This document shows positions 1 through 9,859 of a stretch of 64,000 nt of DNA, piece by piece (position 1 is the stretch's first letter; every line of letters starts with the position of its first letter). Position numbers and translations under genes: made by a program. The notes under the pieces were generated by a model. It was not told the DNA's origin. It made no database searches and was given only the letters and a program-made list of their open reading frames with translations. This DNA comes from Sulfolobus sp. S-194 (lineage in GTDB: Archaea > Thermoproteota > Thermoprotei_A > Sulfolobales > Sulfolobaceae), in contig NZ_CP035730.1 of NCBI RefSeq assembly GCF_012222305.1, positions 2,383,501-2,447,500 on the forward strand, in the 5' to 3' direction.

Positions 1-1389
1 ATGTCCTACTGGAGAGACCCAGCAATTTTCGCATTCTCCTTTTACCAGAGTATCTGGACCAATATTATATTTTATCATTATTGAGGGATACATTGACGAG
101 AAATCCAAGACATAGACATCTTCATGTATTCCAGGTAATGGCGAGATTACTAAACCTCCTTCATAGCTTTCATACTCTCTCTCCTCTTTATTTGGAATAA
201 GTTCATTATATTTATACGCCTCCCTCATTAATAGCCACTCAACTCTGTGACCAACACTAGCCATGGAAAGTTGATCTAGTGGTAATCCACTAATTCTGGT
301 TAGTTCAATTCCAAAAGGTATGAATACTTCTCCTAAAAGATACGCAGATTTTGCATCATCTAAGTTGTATTTAAGTAATATATCCCTCTTCTTCTCATCA
401 TCCCAATACTTCGGAATATCATACCATTCCACAATCGTTCTTTTCTCCTTAGGTAATACACCTAAATAGTCTGCTATATTTTCAAGGGTTTTAACTTTTA
501 CTTCTTGTATAGATTGGGCAAAACCATATAGGTCAACATTTAACCTCCCAGTTATCGAATAATGTCCATAAACTCCTTGAGATGGTTCACCGTTAACTCT
601 CCTTCCTACATCTAATCTAATTCCTCTTATATTTGCCCTTTCTAGTAAATAGGGCCAATCGAAATTGTTTATATTATATCCTACAATAATGTCAGGATCA
701 TAGGTTTGTATAAAATTAATAAATTCACGTATAGCCCTTAAATCATCATACTTATCAGCTAAAAATTGTTTTCCTCCTTCTTTTGTCCATACTCCAATTA
801 TTATAACAGGATCTCTCCTTGGATTAGGAGAACCATATTTATTATAAACCTCAATATCAAAGGCCAAAACTTTAAGCTCTGGTATTTTATCTTCATAAAG
901 CTTATTTATTTTCTTTAATTCATAAACTTTATTGACTCTAAAATTATTCTCTTTTACTTCTTCTACTTCAGCCTCAATCCAATAGAAAGGTTTTAGATTA
1001 TTATCTATAGAATATCTCATATAAAAACGAATATCAGCCTCTAAAACACTTTTTACTCCTTTAATCTTTGCTACTTCATCTCTATACACTCTTACATAAG
1101 CTGGAATTACTGTTTCTATTTTTAAAACCTTTACAGGTGAGCCAAAGTATTTCTTTTCTTCCACGTTTATTGAAGTGATCGGTGAATATGGTTTACTAAG
1201 TTTTAATATTTCTTTTCTAATTTCCTCAATGTTATAGTTATCATCTATCAATGCATAGAAATATGGATGGAATTTTTTCTCTAATAATACAACCTTATTA
1301 CCCTCTTTATCAATAGCCCAAATATAAATAACGGGTTTGTTTTCAACTACATCATATGAGAAGTCAAGTATAAAGAAATTATCAATCAT
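1..1389 (-). CDS. dpo3: Family B DNA polymerase, B3/Dpo3 type (C-terminal part outside window)
   Basis: The frame is open from an ATG at 1389 to the window edge (463 codons), so the gene is cut, not broken. Going from the N-terminus it shows Exo I (DIEVY, D at about residue 178), Exo II (YNINNFDWPYL), Exo III (YNLDD) and polymerase motif A (DFSSMYPSIM, D at about 429). The open end carries a CENC pair typical of the Cys-containing insertion in crenarchaeal B3 enzymes. YPSIM instead of the Dpo1 version of motif A, and intact exonuclease carboxylates, point to Dpo3 and not Dpo1 or the exonuclease-damaged Dpo2. Role: template-directed DNA synthesis with proofreading; the cellular role of Dpo3 is still debated. 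The assignment to B3 is from remembered family features. Confidence 0.88.
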   Translation of the reverse strand, partial: MIDNFFILDFSYDVVENKPVIYIWAIDKEGNKVVLLEKKFHPYFYALIDDNYNIEEIRKEILKLSKPYSPITSINVEEKKYFGSPVKVLKIETVIPAYVRVYRDEVAKIKGVKSVLEADIRFYMRYSIDNNLKPFYWIEAEVEEVKENNFRVNKVYELKKINKLYEDKIPELKVLAFDIEVYNKYGSPNPRRDPVIIIGVWTKEGGKQFLADKYDDLRAIREFINFIQTYDPDIIVGYNINNFDWPYLLERANIRGIRLDVGRRVNGEPSQGVYGHYSITGRLNVDLYGFAQSIQEVKVKTLENIADYLGVLPKEKRTIVEWYDIPKYWDDEKKRDILLKYNLDDAKSAYLLGEVFIPFGIELTRISGLPLDQLSMASVGHRVEWLLMREAYKYNELIPNKEEREYESYEGGLVISPLPGIHEDVYVLDFSSMYPSIMIKYNIGPDTLVKGECENCWVSPVGH

Positions 1390-1424
1390 AAATAATTAGT
1401 ATATAAGATAAGATTTATTTTTAA

Positions 1425-1883
1425 TTATTCGAAACTCCTATCCTTAGAAAAGCTTTTAACCATTATAAATGCATGTTTACCTCTCCCATAATAGTTTTTC
1501 TGAAGTTTTACTATGATATAACCAAGTTTGTGATAGAATTCAATCGCTGTCTTATTTTTGTAGTTAACTTCTAGATACGAGTGAGTGCATTTATATATCT
1601 TAAATCTATTTTCTAGCTCCTTTAGAAGTAAAGAACCTATTCCTTTTTCTCTGTAATCTTTCTTTACTGCTATCGATACTACATGACCACGGTAACCAAA
1701 TTGAATTATTCCTAGACTATATCCCACTACCACATCTCCTTGTTTGGCTACTAAAAATAGTTCTCGTGATAAATAATAATAAGCCTTTAGCAAAGAATAA
1801 GGATAAGGGTCTTCAAAACTCTCAATTTCTACCTCATACACTTTTGGTAAGTCACTTTCATCTACATTAGTTATAATTATCAC
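1425..1883 (-). CDS. GNAT N-acetyltransferase, RimI/Ard1-like
   Basis: A 152-residue protein with the GNAT fold: a beta-strand-rich N-half, the acetyl-CoA pyrophosphate-binding signature RxKGIG ([14 protein letters not shown], about residues 77-90), and a C-terminal N-K-T-A-I-E-F-Y motif followed by KLGY, as in N-terminal protein acetyltransferases of the RimI/Ard1 class. It starts with GTG at 1883, 24 nt from the divergent pelota gene. Likely function is acetylation of protein N-termini or of a small amine; substrate cannot be read from sequence. The gene lies directly upstream of and on the same strand as the Dpo3 gene (35 nt apart), so co-transcription is possible. Confidence 0.8.
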   Translation of the reverse strand: MIIITNVDESDLPKVYEVEIESFEDPYPYSLLKAYYYLSRELFLVAKQGDVVVGYSLGIIQFGYRGHVVSIAVKKDYREKGIGSLLLKELENRFKIYKCTHSYLEVNYKNKTAIEFYHKLGYIIVKLQKNYYGRGKHAFIMVKSFSKDRSFE

Positions 1884-1907
1884 TATCTCTCGTATAAATT
1901 ATGTATT

Positions 1908-2936
1908 ATGAAGATTTTAGAGTTTGATGATAAAAGGGGGATAATGAAATTACATATAGAGAATGAGGATGATTTATGGATATTACATATTATACTAAAA
2001 AAAGGTGATAGAGTAATTGCAAAAACTACGAGAGACGTTAGCATGGGAAGGGAAAGCAGAAGAATACCAATGATTATTAAGTTACAGGTAGAACATACAG
2101 AATTCCAATCATTTACAAGTAGGCTCAGAATTCATGGGATAATATTAGATGCACCAGAGAGATTCGGAATAAAAGGCTCTCATCACACAATAAACCTTGA
2201 TATTGGAGATGAAATTGTAATAGAGAAAGATCATTGGAGTAAATTTGACATTGAGAAGATAAAAAGACAAGAGGAAAAACATCTAAAGATGCTAATAGTA
2301 CTAGTGGACTTTGACGAGTATCTTATTGCACTTCCGATGAAGCAAGGTATAAGGATACTAGCAGAAAAATCGCTAAGAACACCAAATAAGGAAGAAGAAA
2401 ATATCATAGAAGAGAACGCGAAAGAAGTTGCTAATGAAATACTTTCCTATGCAAAATCCTTAGGTATAGAAGTTGTACTACTTGCCGGACCAGGACCTTT
2501 TAAGGAAATAGTATCAAATTTTTTAAAGAATATAAAACTTTACGTAGATAGCGTATCCTCAGCTACAAGAAGCGGACTAAACGAAATTTTGAAAAGGGAT
2601 ATAATAGATCAGATCAGCCGAGATTACGAAATTTCAGAAGAAACTAAAGTAATGGAAAAAATAATGGAAAATCTAGCTAAAGATACTGGATTAGTTACGT
2701 ATGGAAAAGAAGAAGTTAAGAAAAGTGCTGAATATGGTGCAGTAGATAAATTGCTAGTAATTGAGGATCTTTTATTCTCGGATAATGAAGAAGAAAGAAT
2801 GGAAATTGAGAAAATAATGGAAGAAGTAGAAAATAAAAACGGAAGAGTTTTAATAGTTCCTAAAGATTCTCCTATCTATTATGAAGTAAGAAATCTCACT
2901 GGACTGGTAGCTTTACTTAGATTTAGAATAAACTAA
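1908..2936 (+). CDS. pelA: Pelota (Dom34) mRNA surveillance protein
   Basis: At 342 residues it has the usual archaeal pelota length. The N-terminal Sm-like beta domain (about 1-130, with TTRDV and [11 protein letters not shown] stretches), the central eRF1-like domain (about 135-265, ending near [17 protein letters not shown]) and the C-terminal eRF1 domain 3-like part (about 270-342, [14 protein letters not shown]) are in order. Pelota binds stalled ribosomes with aEF1A or ABCE1 and releases them; in archaea it acts together with ABCE1 in ribosome rescue. There is no GGQ motif, as expected for pelota in contrast to aRF1. The 3' end overlaps the convergent radical SAM gene by 24 nt. Confidence 0.95.
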   Translation: MKILEFDDKRGIMKLHIENEDDLWILHIILKKGDRVIAKTTRDVSMGRESRRIPMIIKLQVEHTEFQSFTSRLRIHGIILDAPERFGIKGSHHTINLDIGDEIVIEKDHWSKFDIEKIKRQEEKHLKMLIVLVDFDEYLIALPMKQGIRILAEKSLRTPNKEEENIIEENAKEVANEILSYAKSLGIEVVLLAGPGPFKEIVSNFLKNIKLYVDSVSSATRSGLNEILKRDIIDQISRDYEISEETKVMEKIMENLAKDTGLVTYGKEEVKKSAEYGAVDKLLVIEDLLFSDNEEERMEIEKIMEEVENKNGRVLIVPKDSPIYYEVRNLTGLVALLRFRIN

Positions 2937-3968
2937 CTTTTCAGAAACCCTTAATTTTCTTGGGTCTGGATGCTCTTCGACGAGCCAAATTTCATCAGCA
3001 TTAACCATGTTGACAAATTCTGGGGAAATACTCCAGAATTCTCCATCTTTTTCTCCGTAATCTGATAAGTCTTCTTTACTTTTTACTATTGCCCTAACTG
3101 TTGTACCTTCGCCAGTATAATTTTCATAAGGCTTAGCCGAATATTTTATAATCCTTAAAAACCTAGTTCTAGTCTCTACAATATCTTTATAAACTGAACT
3201 ACAATAATGCAAGGCTATTTTAGAATCTTCAAATTTTTGCAGAATACGTAAAGCGGACTCAAAACTTCCTTTTACACCAGCCACACCATGTGATATCCTG
3301 AAACCTCTAGCATTAAGAAGCTGATAATTTCTCTCTGTAAGCTCTAATTCGTTAATATTAACAAATTTCACGCCTTTTTCAATAGCCCATTTTATTAATT
3401 TTTCAGCATATTCTTCCTCTCCGGGTATTGCAGGAATCTCTAGGCCTACATTAAAACTGTATTTAAGTGCTTTTTCTACAGCTTTAAGATACTCCTCTTT
3501 TACTGGATGAAATCTTATTTCATCCAATCCTACTTTGTCTAATTCGCGTAATACATCATTAGTTACATATCTTCCGCTTGTGTACAAATGAATATGAAAC
3601 TCCTCTCCAAACTCATCTTTTAATAAACTAATGAGATTTACTACCCTATCAATAGCAAGAATAGGATCACCGCCAGTTATTCCTGCACCTAAAGCTTTCA
3701 TCCTATACGCCTCATAAATATAGTCTAGTAGTGAAGATACTTGAGCCTCATTTGCAAACATAATATCTTTTCCAAACCTTTCATAACTAACTGGACAATA
3801 ATAACATGAATCTCCGCATTCTCCAGTTATGTAAACAACTAGTTTACCACCTAGTCTACATAATTCGCATCCTTTTGGTAAAAATAAATTATAAAGACCT
3901 ATATCTGGACTACCCTTGAGCAAGCTTATTCTCAATAAACTTTCTAACATACTCCCTTTTAACTTCAT
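2913..3968 (-). CDS. Radical SAM protein, COG2108-like
   Basis: 351 residues. A CxxxCxxC radical-SAM cluster motif (CGDSCYYC) lies near residues 50-57, preceded by a second pair CELC near 34-37 that is characteristic of this archaeal family, related to pyruvate formate-lyase activating enzymes. GITGGDP downstream is the SAM-binding GGE-type loop, and the rest fits a TIM-barrel. Substrate is unknown. The start is uncertain: ATG at 3968 makes it overlap the upstream DUF1122 gene by 59 nt; ATG at 3950 or TTG at 3921 would shorten the overlap without touching the cluster motifs. It is the last gene of a three-gene minus-strand operon with the DUF1122 and nucleotidyltransferase genes. Confidence 0.8.
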   Translation of the reverse strand: MKLKGSMLESLLRISLLKGSPDIGLYNLFLPKGCELCRLGGKLVVYITGECGDSCYYCPVSYERFGKDIMFANEAQVSSLLDYIYEAYRMKALGAGITGGDPILAIDRVVNLISLLKDEFGEEFHIHLYTSGRYVTNDVLRELDKVGLDEIRFHPVKEEYLKAVEKALKYSFNVGLEIPAIPGEEEYAEKLIKWAIEKGVKFVNINELELTERNYQLLNARGFRISHGVAGVKGSFESALRILQKFEDSKIALHYCSSVYKDIVETRTRFLRIIKYSAKPYENYTGEGTTVRAIVKSKEDLSDYGEKDGEFWSISPEFVNMVNADEIWLVEEHPDPRKLRVSEKLVYSKSK

Positions 3969-4434
3969 CTAAAAGTTGTCTTAATTGTCTTATCTCTTCA
4001 TCCTTACTTAATGGTTTATTAGCTTGTAATTTCGGCGATCCTTCATTACCACCTTCTGGATAATACCAATCCTTAAACCAAGTAAACCCAGCTTTGAGTA
4101 AGGAAAACCCTAAAGGTGTATCTACTGGTGAATAACCCTTAAATAACATTTCTTTAGTCTCTTTATCTCTTACATAAGTTACAAACAGTTTGCCTCCTGG
4201 TGGTAAGAAGTTATATATAAATTCGAAGAATTCATTTTCAATACCTTCTTTCCTAAGCCATGGAGAGTAATCAATTTCTAACCATGGTGAATAATAACCC
4301 CTTCCTTCAAAATAAAAAGCTAATCCAACTTCTTTACCATTCACATAAATAATAAATTTCTTTAATTCTTTTATGTGAGTTTGTGTTATATCCTTACTTT
4401 CAATCACGACTTTACCTATCTTTCCATTAAGCAT
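3910..4434 (-). CDS. DUF1122-like archaeal protein of unknown function
   Basis: A soluble 174-residue protein rich in aromatic residues ([23 protein letters not shown]). Length, the [13 protein letters not shown] stretch and the aromatic C-terminal half resemble Pfam DUF1122, a family without known function; this is from memory and is moderately sure. The last 35 residues are a charged helix. It sits between a nucleotidyltransferase (8-nt overlap at its start) and a radical SAM gene (up to 59-nt overlap at its end), so the three are almost certainly translated from one mRNA. The protein could be a GNAT-like fold judging by its strand/helix pattern, but I see no acetyl-CoA signature. Confidence 0.7.
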   Translation of the reverse strand: MLNGKIGKVVIESKDITQTHIKELKKFIIYVNGKEVGLAFYFEGRGYYSPWLEIDYSPWLRKEGIENEFFEFIYNFLPPGGKLFVTYVRDKETKEMLFKGYSPVDTPLGFSLLKAGFTWFKDWYYPEGGNEGSPKLQANKPLSKDEEIRQLRQLLDEVKREYVRKFIENKLAQG

Positions 4435-5083
4435 TTATCATCCTCCTAAAAAATTTATTATTTTTACTTAAGTTCCTAATAGCAAATTCAAAGTTTTCAT
4501 CCTCGTCTAACTCGTATTTTAAGAAAACTCCAGTATGACCCCTTTCCTCTCTCTTTTCTAACAAATTCTCCCTTTCTAATATAGTATCATGAGATATTTT
4601 TAATAGTTTAACAGCATAATCCTCATTTCCTATAAGAGGAACTTGGATATGCCCTTTTTCAGTTGGAATAATTATTTCTAAGTCTTTGTTAACTCCAGGT
4701 ACTCTCTTGCCTTTAAGAAGATCTTCCAGCAAAAGGAGTCCACCGAAATAGTAAAATTCTATTTCCTTTCTCTTCAATTTATTTAAAGGAAATGAAATTA
4801 CTTCATTTTCCTCTTCATCAAGAGAAATATACGCTTTAGGAGTTGAATTTGGTGTAGCTTGAACTATGAATTTATGATGATGAGGAATGAGCTCTATCTT
4901 TAACATATCTGGATTGAAAATTATAATATCTATATCACTATCTTTTTTAACGTCGCCTCTAGCTACTGAACCATACACGTATCCTTCCATACCAAGGCTT
5001 TTAATTTGCCTTAATATTTCTATTGTTCTTTCCCTCTTTTTCTTTAATATTTCCCAATGCTCCCGACTATACTCTATTTCCAT
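4427..5083 (-). CDS. Nucleotidyltransferase-domain protein (Pol beta superfamily)
   Basis: 218 residues. The catalytic signature GSxARGDxxxxSDID is clear (YGSVARGDVKKDSDIDIIIF, about residues 37-56), giving the two metal-binding aspartates of the MNT/Pol-beta fold. The N-terminal 30 residues form a helix and the C-terminal 150 residues have a second beta-rich region and a helical tail with many charged residues. This is longer than toxin-antitoxin MNT proteins (about 100 aa), and no HEPN partner lies next to it, so a MNT/HEPN system is unlikely. It heads the operon with the DUF1122 and radical SAM genes and is divergent from the site-2 protease, 35 nt away. Substrate unknown. Confidence 0.78.
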   Translation of the reverse strand: MEIEYSREHWEILKKKRERTIEILRQIKSLGMEGYVYGSVARGDVKKDSDIDIIIFNPDMLKIELIPHHHKFIVQATPNSTPKAYISLDEEENEVISFPLNKLKRKEIEFYYFGGLLLLEDLLKGKRVPGVNKDLEIIIPTEKGHIQVPLIGNEDYAVKLLKISHDTILERENLLEKREERGHTGVFLKYELDEDENFEFAIRNLSKNNKFFRRMINA

Positions 5084-5087
5084 AACT

Positions 5088-5098
5088 ATTTAATAGTT
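5088..5098 (+). promoter_or_regulatory. TATA-like box for the site-2 protease gene
   Basis: The motif ctatttaatag is centred about 26 nt upstream of the GTG at 5119. That spacing suits a leaderless transcript, the usual form for first genes in Sulfolobales. It lies in the 35-nt gap between two divergent genes and overlaps the region from which the opposite operon must also be transcribed. Confidence 0.45.
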
Positions 5099-5118
5099 AA
5101 GATTACTCCTTATATTTT

Positions 5119-6201
5119 GTGAATGCAGCAGAAGTATTTGGTGTATCACTAATTGTTTTTTGGGGCCTAATGTATCTATTGAGGAAAAAACTTGAAGGAA
5201 AAGGATTTCAAATATACCCATTTTTGCTACTATGGAGAAAAAATACAAGAAGTGAATGGTTCCCTAAAATAGCCAGGAGTAATTGGTATAAGGTCTTTGA
5301 AAAAATTGGAATAGGACTTGGAATAATATCACTAATATCTGGAATAGCCCTAATCTTCTATGTAATAAGTGAATTTATATCACCTAAGGCACCACAATCA
5401 GCACAATTACGTTTAGAACCTGTAATACCAGGCGTAACTATAGGTATTAATCAATTACCATATATTCTTTTAGCTATAGGTATTTCAGTTACACTACATG
5501 AACTTGCTCATGCAGTATCAGCTACTTCTAATAATGTAAAAGTACGAAGTGGTGGATTTCTATTCCTTATTTTTTTCCCTGGGGCATTTGTGGAACCAGA
5601 TGAAGAAGAATATAACTCATCAGATTATTCAGTGAGACTAAAGATACTTTCAGCGGGATTAGCCGTTAATCTAATTCTTGCTGCAATATTCTTCCCTTTA
5701 GCAATATATTTGCCACCAATGGTATCACAAGGATTACAAATTGTAGGGGAGCTTAAGGGTTATCCTGCATATAACTCCTCGATACCTGTTAATAGCATTA
5801 TCCTTGGCATTGATGGGCATTCAATTCAGACTTCAGCACAACTTGAAACTTATTTACATCAAGGTGGAATACAAACACTTACACTGTTATTTCCTAATGG
5901 AAGTATTGGAAATGTAAGCGTTAATATTTCAGATCCCCAACATTTATTGGGGGTTTACCTTACATATTATTATCCTCCCTTTATCTACTCATTATTAGAT
6001 TTCACAATCTGGATGTTTACAATCAACTTCAGCTTAGCGTTGTTTAATGGAGCACCATTAATAATAACAGATGGAGGAAAGGTATTTAACGAACTACTTA
6101 AAAAATTAGGAGTTAATGAAAAAACTTCATATCTTATTCAAGGTATAATTACAATGCTCTTTATATCTGCTATCTTACTTTCTATCAATCCTCTTCAATA
6201 A
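5119..6201 (+). CDS. Site-2 protease-family membrane metalloprotease (M50)
   Basis: 360 residues, GTG start. Several hydrophobic membrane segments are visible: near the N-terminus, about 70-95, about 112-130, about 175-205 and the C-terminal third. The zinc motif HELAH sits in the third segment ([10 protein letters not shown], near residue 132), and the second conserved M50 element with an aspartate, [11 protein letters not shown], is in the C-terminal part. Between them is a soluble PDZ-like portion ([17 protein letters not shown]). This is the complete active-site set for intramembrane proteolysis. Known relatives cleave membrane-bound regulators or signal peptides; the substrate here is unknown. 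The 3' end overlaps the convergent lysS by 17 nt. Confidence 0.88.
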   Translation: MNAAEVFGVSLIVFWGLMYLLRKKLEGKGFQIYPFLLLWRKNTRSEWFPKIARSNWYKVFEKIGIGLGIISLISGIALIFYVISEFISPKAPQSAQLRLEPVIPGVTIGINQLPYILLAIGISVTLHELAHAVSATSNNVKVRSGGFLFLIFFPGAFVEPDEEEYNSSDYSVRLKILSAGLAVNLILAAIFFPLAIYLPPMVSQGLQIVGELKGYPAYNSSIPVNSIILGIDGHSIQTSAQLETYLHQGGIQTLTLLFPNGSIGNVSVNISDPQHLLGVYLTYYYPPFIYSLLDFTIWMFTINFSLALFNGAPLIITDGGKVFNELLKKLGVNEKTSYLIQGIITMLFISAILLSINPLQ

Positions 6202-7678
6202 TCTTACTACTAAGCATTGGGAAAGGTATAACTTCTTTTATGCTATAATTATTTGTAAGTAGCATAATAAGTCTGTCAATACCAATTCCTAAACCTCCAG
6301 TAGGAGGCATACCATAGCTTAAAGCTCTAACAAAATCCACATCGTAAGGATGAGCTTCTTCGTCTCCTCTTCTAAACATCTCTTGTTCTTGTTTAAATAA
6401 TTTATCCTGGAGAATAGGGTCATTTAGTTCAGTATAAGCGTTAGCGAGTTCCATTCCAGCTATAAATAACTCAAATCTTTCAACTAAACCCGGTTTACTT
6501 CTATGTGGTTTACATAATGGTGTAGTTTCTATAGGATAATCCAAAATGAACGTTGGTTGTATTAAGTTAGGCTCTACTAATTTATCAAATAGTTTCTCTA
6601 TCATTAAACCCCTAATATACATGTTGCCCCTAGGTTTCAGACCGTATTTGTCCATTAAACTCTTTAACTCCTCATCACTTACGTTTTCAACATTTTTACC
6701 TAAAGCTTCCGAAAGAGCATCGTAAATCGTTACTTTTTTAAATTGTGAGAAGTCTATTTCATAATCTTTACCGCTTATATTATACTTAATTTTAGTATCG
6801 TGGAAAATACTTTTAACCACATACTGTAACATATCTTCTGTTAACCTCATAATGTCATTGTAATCTGCGTAAGCCCAGTATAACTCCATTAGAGTAAATT
6901 CTGGGTTATGAGTTACATCAATATCTTCATTTCTAAAGACTTTTCCTATTTCAAAAACTTTATTGAAACCTCCTACTATAAATCTCTTAAGATATAGTTC
7001 TAGGGAAATTCTTAAATACCAATCTTCATCAAGATAGTTTACGTGACTCTTAAAGGGTTTTGCTAATGCACCTCCATAGACTGGCTGTAAAATCGGTGTT
7101 TCAACTTCTATGAATCCTTTTGAATAAAGGTACTCTCTTATCAGTCTAATTATTAAAAACCTAGTCTCCATGGCTTTCCTAGCATTATCATTATAGAGAA
7201 AATCAACATATCTATGAGCATACCTAAACTCTGGAGATAGTTTACTCCAATCTGGAGGCTCTATTAATGATTTTGCAAGCATTGTATAATCTTTTATCCT
7301 AAGTGTCAATTCACCTTTTATAGTATATAGAAGATCTCCTTTTACACCAATTATATCACCTCTATCAACAATCTCAAAAAATTTATCATATTTGTCGCCT
7401 AGTTCGTTTACTCTTAGCTGTAATTGTAGTTTCTCACCTTCATCAAATATATCTACAAATGAAATTTTCCCGTGTCTTCTTATGTTAGCTACTCTTCCAG
7501 CAGTGGAAATATCGAACATGAAAGGATCTTGTGGTTTATCATATCTTTCTGAAGCTATTTTCCTTATTTCTACTATAGTATGTGTAATTTCGTATTTTTG
7601 TGGATATGGGTTAATTCCTTGTTTTCTTAATTCTTCAACGATTTTTACTCTTCTTTCGTCCCATTTCAACTTAATCAA
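6185..7678 (-). CDS. lysS: Lysyl-tRNA synthetase, class II
   Basis: 497 residues, normal length for class II LysRS. The N-terminal OB-fold anticodon-binding domain (about 45-130, with [16 protein letters not shown]) is followed by the class II catalytic domain: motif 2 region ([20 protein letters not shown]) and motif 3 ([13 protein letters not shown]) near the C-terminus. It charges tRNA-Lys in the cytoplasm. The start used is TTG at 7678; TTG at 7669 (reading MKWDERRV) is an equally possible start, and no ATG exists upstream of the conserved region. It lies between the convergent protease gene and the divergent tRNA-Trp. Confidence 0.96.
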   Translation of the reverse strand: MIKLKWDERRVKIVEELRKQGINPYPQKYEITHTIVEIRKIASERYDKPQDPFMFDISTAGRVANIRRHGKISFVDIFDEGEKLQLQLRVNELGDKYDKFFEIVDRGDIIGVKGDLLYTIKGELTLRIKDYTMLAKSLIEPPDWSKLSPEFRYAHRYVDFLYNDNARKAMETRFLIIRLIREYLYSKGFIEVETPILQPVYGGALAKPFKSHVNYLDEDWYLRISLELYLKRFIVGGFNKVFEIGKVFRNEDIDVTHNPEFTLMELYWAYADYNDIMRLTEDMLQYVVKSIFHDTKIKYNISGKDYEIDFSQFKKVTIYDALSEALGKNVENVSDEELKSLMDKYGLKPRGNMYIRGLMIEKLFDKLVEPNLIQPTFILDYPIETTPLCKPHRSKPGLVERFELFIAGMELANAYTELNDPILQDKLFKQEQEMFRRGDEEAHPYDVDFVRALSYGMPPTGGLGIGIDRLIMLLTNNYSIKEVIPFPMLSSKIIEED

Positions 7679-7776
7679 TATAAGGGAATTAAAGAGAACT
7701 TAAAATATTTCCGCACAAATATGAGTTAAGTTTATTTTGTAAAACCTCTAATCATATCTTAGAAGTGATCGGTAAA

Positions 7777-7907
7777 GGGCCCATAGCTCAGCTAGGTAGA
7801 GTGCCGGGCTCCAGCTTTCATCGGGTCTTACGACCCTATAAAGGGGGATGAGTTAAAGCTGGAGAGGAGAGACCCGGTGGTCCGGGGTTCAAGTCCCCGT
7901 GGGCCCA
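7777..7907 (+). tRNA. trpT: tRNA-Trp (CCA) with a 57-nt intron
   Basis: The acceptor arms GGGCCCA (7777-7783) and TGGGCCC (7900-7906) pair perfectly, with discriminator A at 7907. The T arm reads CGGGG-TTCAAGT-CCCCG. The anticodon stem is CCGGG (7804-7808) with CCCGG (7873-7877), and the loop CTCCAGA has anticodon CCA at 7811-7813, reading UGG codons. The loop is interrupted after G37 by an intron at 7815-7871, leaving a mature tRNA of 74 nt before CCA addition; CCA is not encoded. Intron position 37/38 is the canonical archaeal site. Confidence 0.96.
7815..7871 (+). other. tRNA-Trp intron with bulge-helix-bulge
   Basis: A canonical bulge-helix-bulge can be drawn. CTCC (7809-7812) pairs with GGAG (7866-7869); the 3-nt bulges are AGC (7813-7815) and AGA (7870-7872). 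Cutting after the second bulge base gives intron 7815-7871. Inside the intron is a perfect GGGTC-TTAC-GACCC hairpin (about 7823-7836). A competing, longer helix also exists: 7809-7818 with 7855-7864, ten perfect pairs covering the 5' splice site. No C/D boxes were found in the intron. Confidence 0.85.
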
Positions 7908-8000
7908 TTATTATTTTTTATTTGTGCGTTAGTAAATAATAATATCAAATTTTTTGATAATGGAGGATGAGAATTTTATAGTCAAAAAGAGTAGTATGTA

Positions 8001-8462
8001 ATGATGGATAAAGATTGTATACTAAAAAGGCTCAGGTCCGCAGAACATATTCCGCTAGATGAACTTAATAACTATTTAATAAGTGAAGATAAGGATATTA
8101 AACATGAAGCTTGGAATTACGTTTTAAGAAACTTGAAGAGTTTAGATAAGAAATATCTTCTCTACCTATTACAATTTCCAGATACTGGAACAAGATATAG
8201 GGCTTGGAATGAAGTTCCAGTTTTCATAAAAGATGGTATACTAACATTTAATGAAGTGAAAGAGCTAACAGAGTATTTCTTTGAAATACTGAAAGATGAT
8301 AATATTACTGTTAGGACTTTAGGTTGGTATATAACATTAATTCCCTTAATAGAGATAGGATTAGTTAAGAAGAAGGAACTTGCTCGATATTACAAATGGC
8401 TTTGTGATTTAGAGATGGAGGAATTAGAGGAGATTAAAGCAGAACTAGGAGTTAAATGCTAA
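8001..8462 (+). CDS. Small helical HEAT-like protein, unknown function
   Basis: 153 residues, almost entirely predicted helix. Repeating pieces with paired helices (DKDIKHEAWNYVLRNL, DTGTRYRAWNEVPVFI, DNITVRTLGWYITLIPL) share an R/H-x-x-x-W pattern that recalls short HEAT-type repeats. No catalytic motif and no signal or membrane segment. I do not recognise a named family. The gene has its own upstream TATA-like stretch (gaattttatagtc near 7971) and is followed 26 nt later by a DUF72 gene, so the two may be co-transcribed. Start is ATG at 8001 or the next ATG at 8004. Confidence 0.65.
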   Translation: MMDKDCILKRLRSAEHIPLDELNNYLISEDKDIKHEAWNYVLRNLKSLDKKYLLYLLQFPDTGTRYRAWNEVPVFIKDGILTFNEVKELTEYFFEILKDDNITVRTLGWYITLIPLIEIGLVKKKELARYYKWLCDLEMEELEEIKAELGVKC

Positions 8463-8488
8463 AAATATTTTAAAACAACTTTACTAAT

Positions 8489-9190
8489 GTGATAAAAGTA
8501 GGAACTTGCGGATTTACTTATAGACATTTTAAGTACTTTGACGTTTTAGAAGTCCAGCAAACATTTTACGATATAGTCAGTGAATCTCAGCTTCAAAAGT
8601 GGAGAAAAATGGCTGAAGAAAATCATATAGAATTTACATTAAAGGCTTTACAAGTAATTACTCATGAATATAATACTACAACATATAAAAGAATGAAGAA
8701 TAAGTTCGGAGATGTGAATAATTATGGCTTCTTCAAAAACACTAAAGAAGTTGAAGAAGCTACTGAGATAACGTTAAAGGAAGCTAAACTCCTCAATGCC
8801 ACGATCATAATTTTTCAATCTCCAGCTTCTTTTAAACCCACAGAAGAAAATACAAAGGCAGTTATAGATTATTTTTCAACACTTAACAAGAGTCTTAAAT
8901 ACGCTTGGGAACCAAGAGGAGAATGGCATTTTAGAATAGATTTACTGAAGAAAGTATTAGATGCAGTTAACATAATTCACGTAGTTGATCCATTCAAGTA
9001 TGAATCATTAACCCTCGAAAGGTATTTTAGGCTTCACGGTATAGGAAAAGAAGAAGTTAACTATTCTTACAAATATACTGATGATGACTTAAAAAAGCTG
9101 AAGTCAATGGTTAGGGATGGTGACTATGTCCTATTTAATAATATTTACTCATTTAATGATGCCTTAAGGTTTAAAGAAATACTTAAATAA
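8489..9190 (+). CDS. DUF72 (YecE-like) TIM-barrel protein
   Basis: 233 residues with GTG start. Family features seen: the N-terminal GTCGFTYRHF (normally G-T-x-G-W/F-x-Y), EVQQTFYD in place of the usual E-x-N-x-T-F-Y, FTLKALQVITH, AWEPRGEWHF, and RLHGIG near the end, followed by YSYKYTDDDL as in other members. DUF72 proteins adopt a TIM barrel and have no agreed function. The gene sits 26 nt after the HEAT-like gene on the same strand and is followed by a long gene-free region. Confidence 0.82.
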   Translation: MIKVGTCGFTYRHFKYFDVLEVQQTFYDIVSESQLQKWRKMAEENHIEFTLKALQVITHEYNTTTYKRMKNKFGDVNNYGFFKNTKEVEEATEITLKEAKLLNATIIIFQSPASFKPTEENTKAVIDYFSTLNKSLKYAWEPRGEWHFRIDLLKKVLDAVNIIHVVDPFKYESLTLERYFRLHGIGKEEVNYSYKYTDDDLKKLKSMVRDGDYVLFNNIYSFNDALRFKEILK

Positions 9191-9859
9191 TGTGTTATAA
9201 AGTTTTATATATAATTAAGCTAATGAGCTATAAAATCAGATTTATATAGCCTAGATTCACTGGTATCTTCTATGTAGTTTTGATAATTACTAATAGTTAA
9301 TGTAAATACATATGCTATTAAAGGCTAGTATATTCTTTGTATCTTATCGTTAAGAAAAACAGATTATATGTTTTCACATAGAATAACATTCGGACTTTTC
9401 ACATTACTGTAAAATAGGCTAAAACAGTTTGGTTAAAATAGTCTACTGCTTAGACAGTATATATTCCAAGCTGAAAGTAAGTAAAGTTTGAACCCTATCC
9501 AACAACCATTAAGAGACGCATAATTACATGATGTATTGTAGTCTAAAGGCTTCCATTATATATTAGCTGTATTTCATCACTCATGGGGAACAGCTTATAT
9601 TAAGTGACCGCAAATATGCAGTTATAATATTCACTCGGCTTGTAAAAGTATAAACTGCTAGCTATAGAAATGCTTTCTATAGTGTAAGATATAACAGAGA
9701 GGCAATAATAATACAATAACAATTCTAACTATAACAAATACATATAGTTTTTTCATCGATAAATGGTTTTAAAAATTTATTTAATCGTATTCCCAACAGT
9801 GACTGATTGAATAGTATTAACACCATAGAAAATTATTATTAGTTACTATATAGTATTTC
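9191..9859. other. 669-nt gene-free region with hairpins
   Basis: I see no open frame of useful length on either strand. It is A+T-rich but punctuated by short perfect inverted repeats, the best being CTATAGAAA-TGC-TTTCTATAG (9662-9682, 9-bp stem) and GTCTA-CTGCT-TAGAC near 9440-9455. Frames around 9540-9600 keep short protein-like stretches with stops, which suggests a decayed gene or insertion sequence, but I cannot name it. It opens the one clearly decaying segment of the window. Confidence 0.5.

Noticed and set aside
4427..5083. MNT/HEPN toxin-antitoxin module
   Set aside because: The nucleotidyltransferase is much longer than MNT antitoxins and no HEPN gene is adjacent.
9485..9515. GGGTTCAAAC on the minus strand as a tRNA T-loop
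   Set aside because: The flanking stem does not pair and no acceptor or anticodon arm is present.
9573..9579. GTGATGA on the minus strand as a C box
   Set aside because: No D box CTGA or internal C'/D' pair follows within 60 nt.
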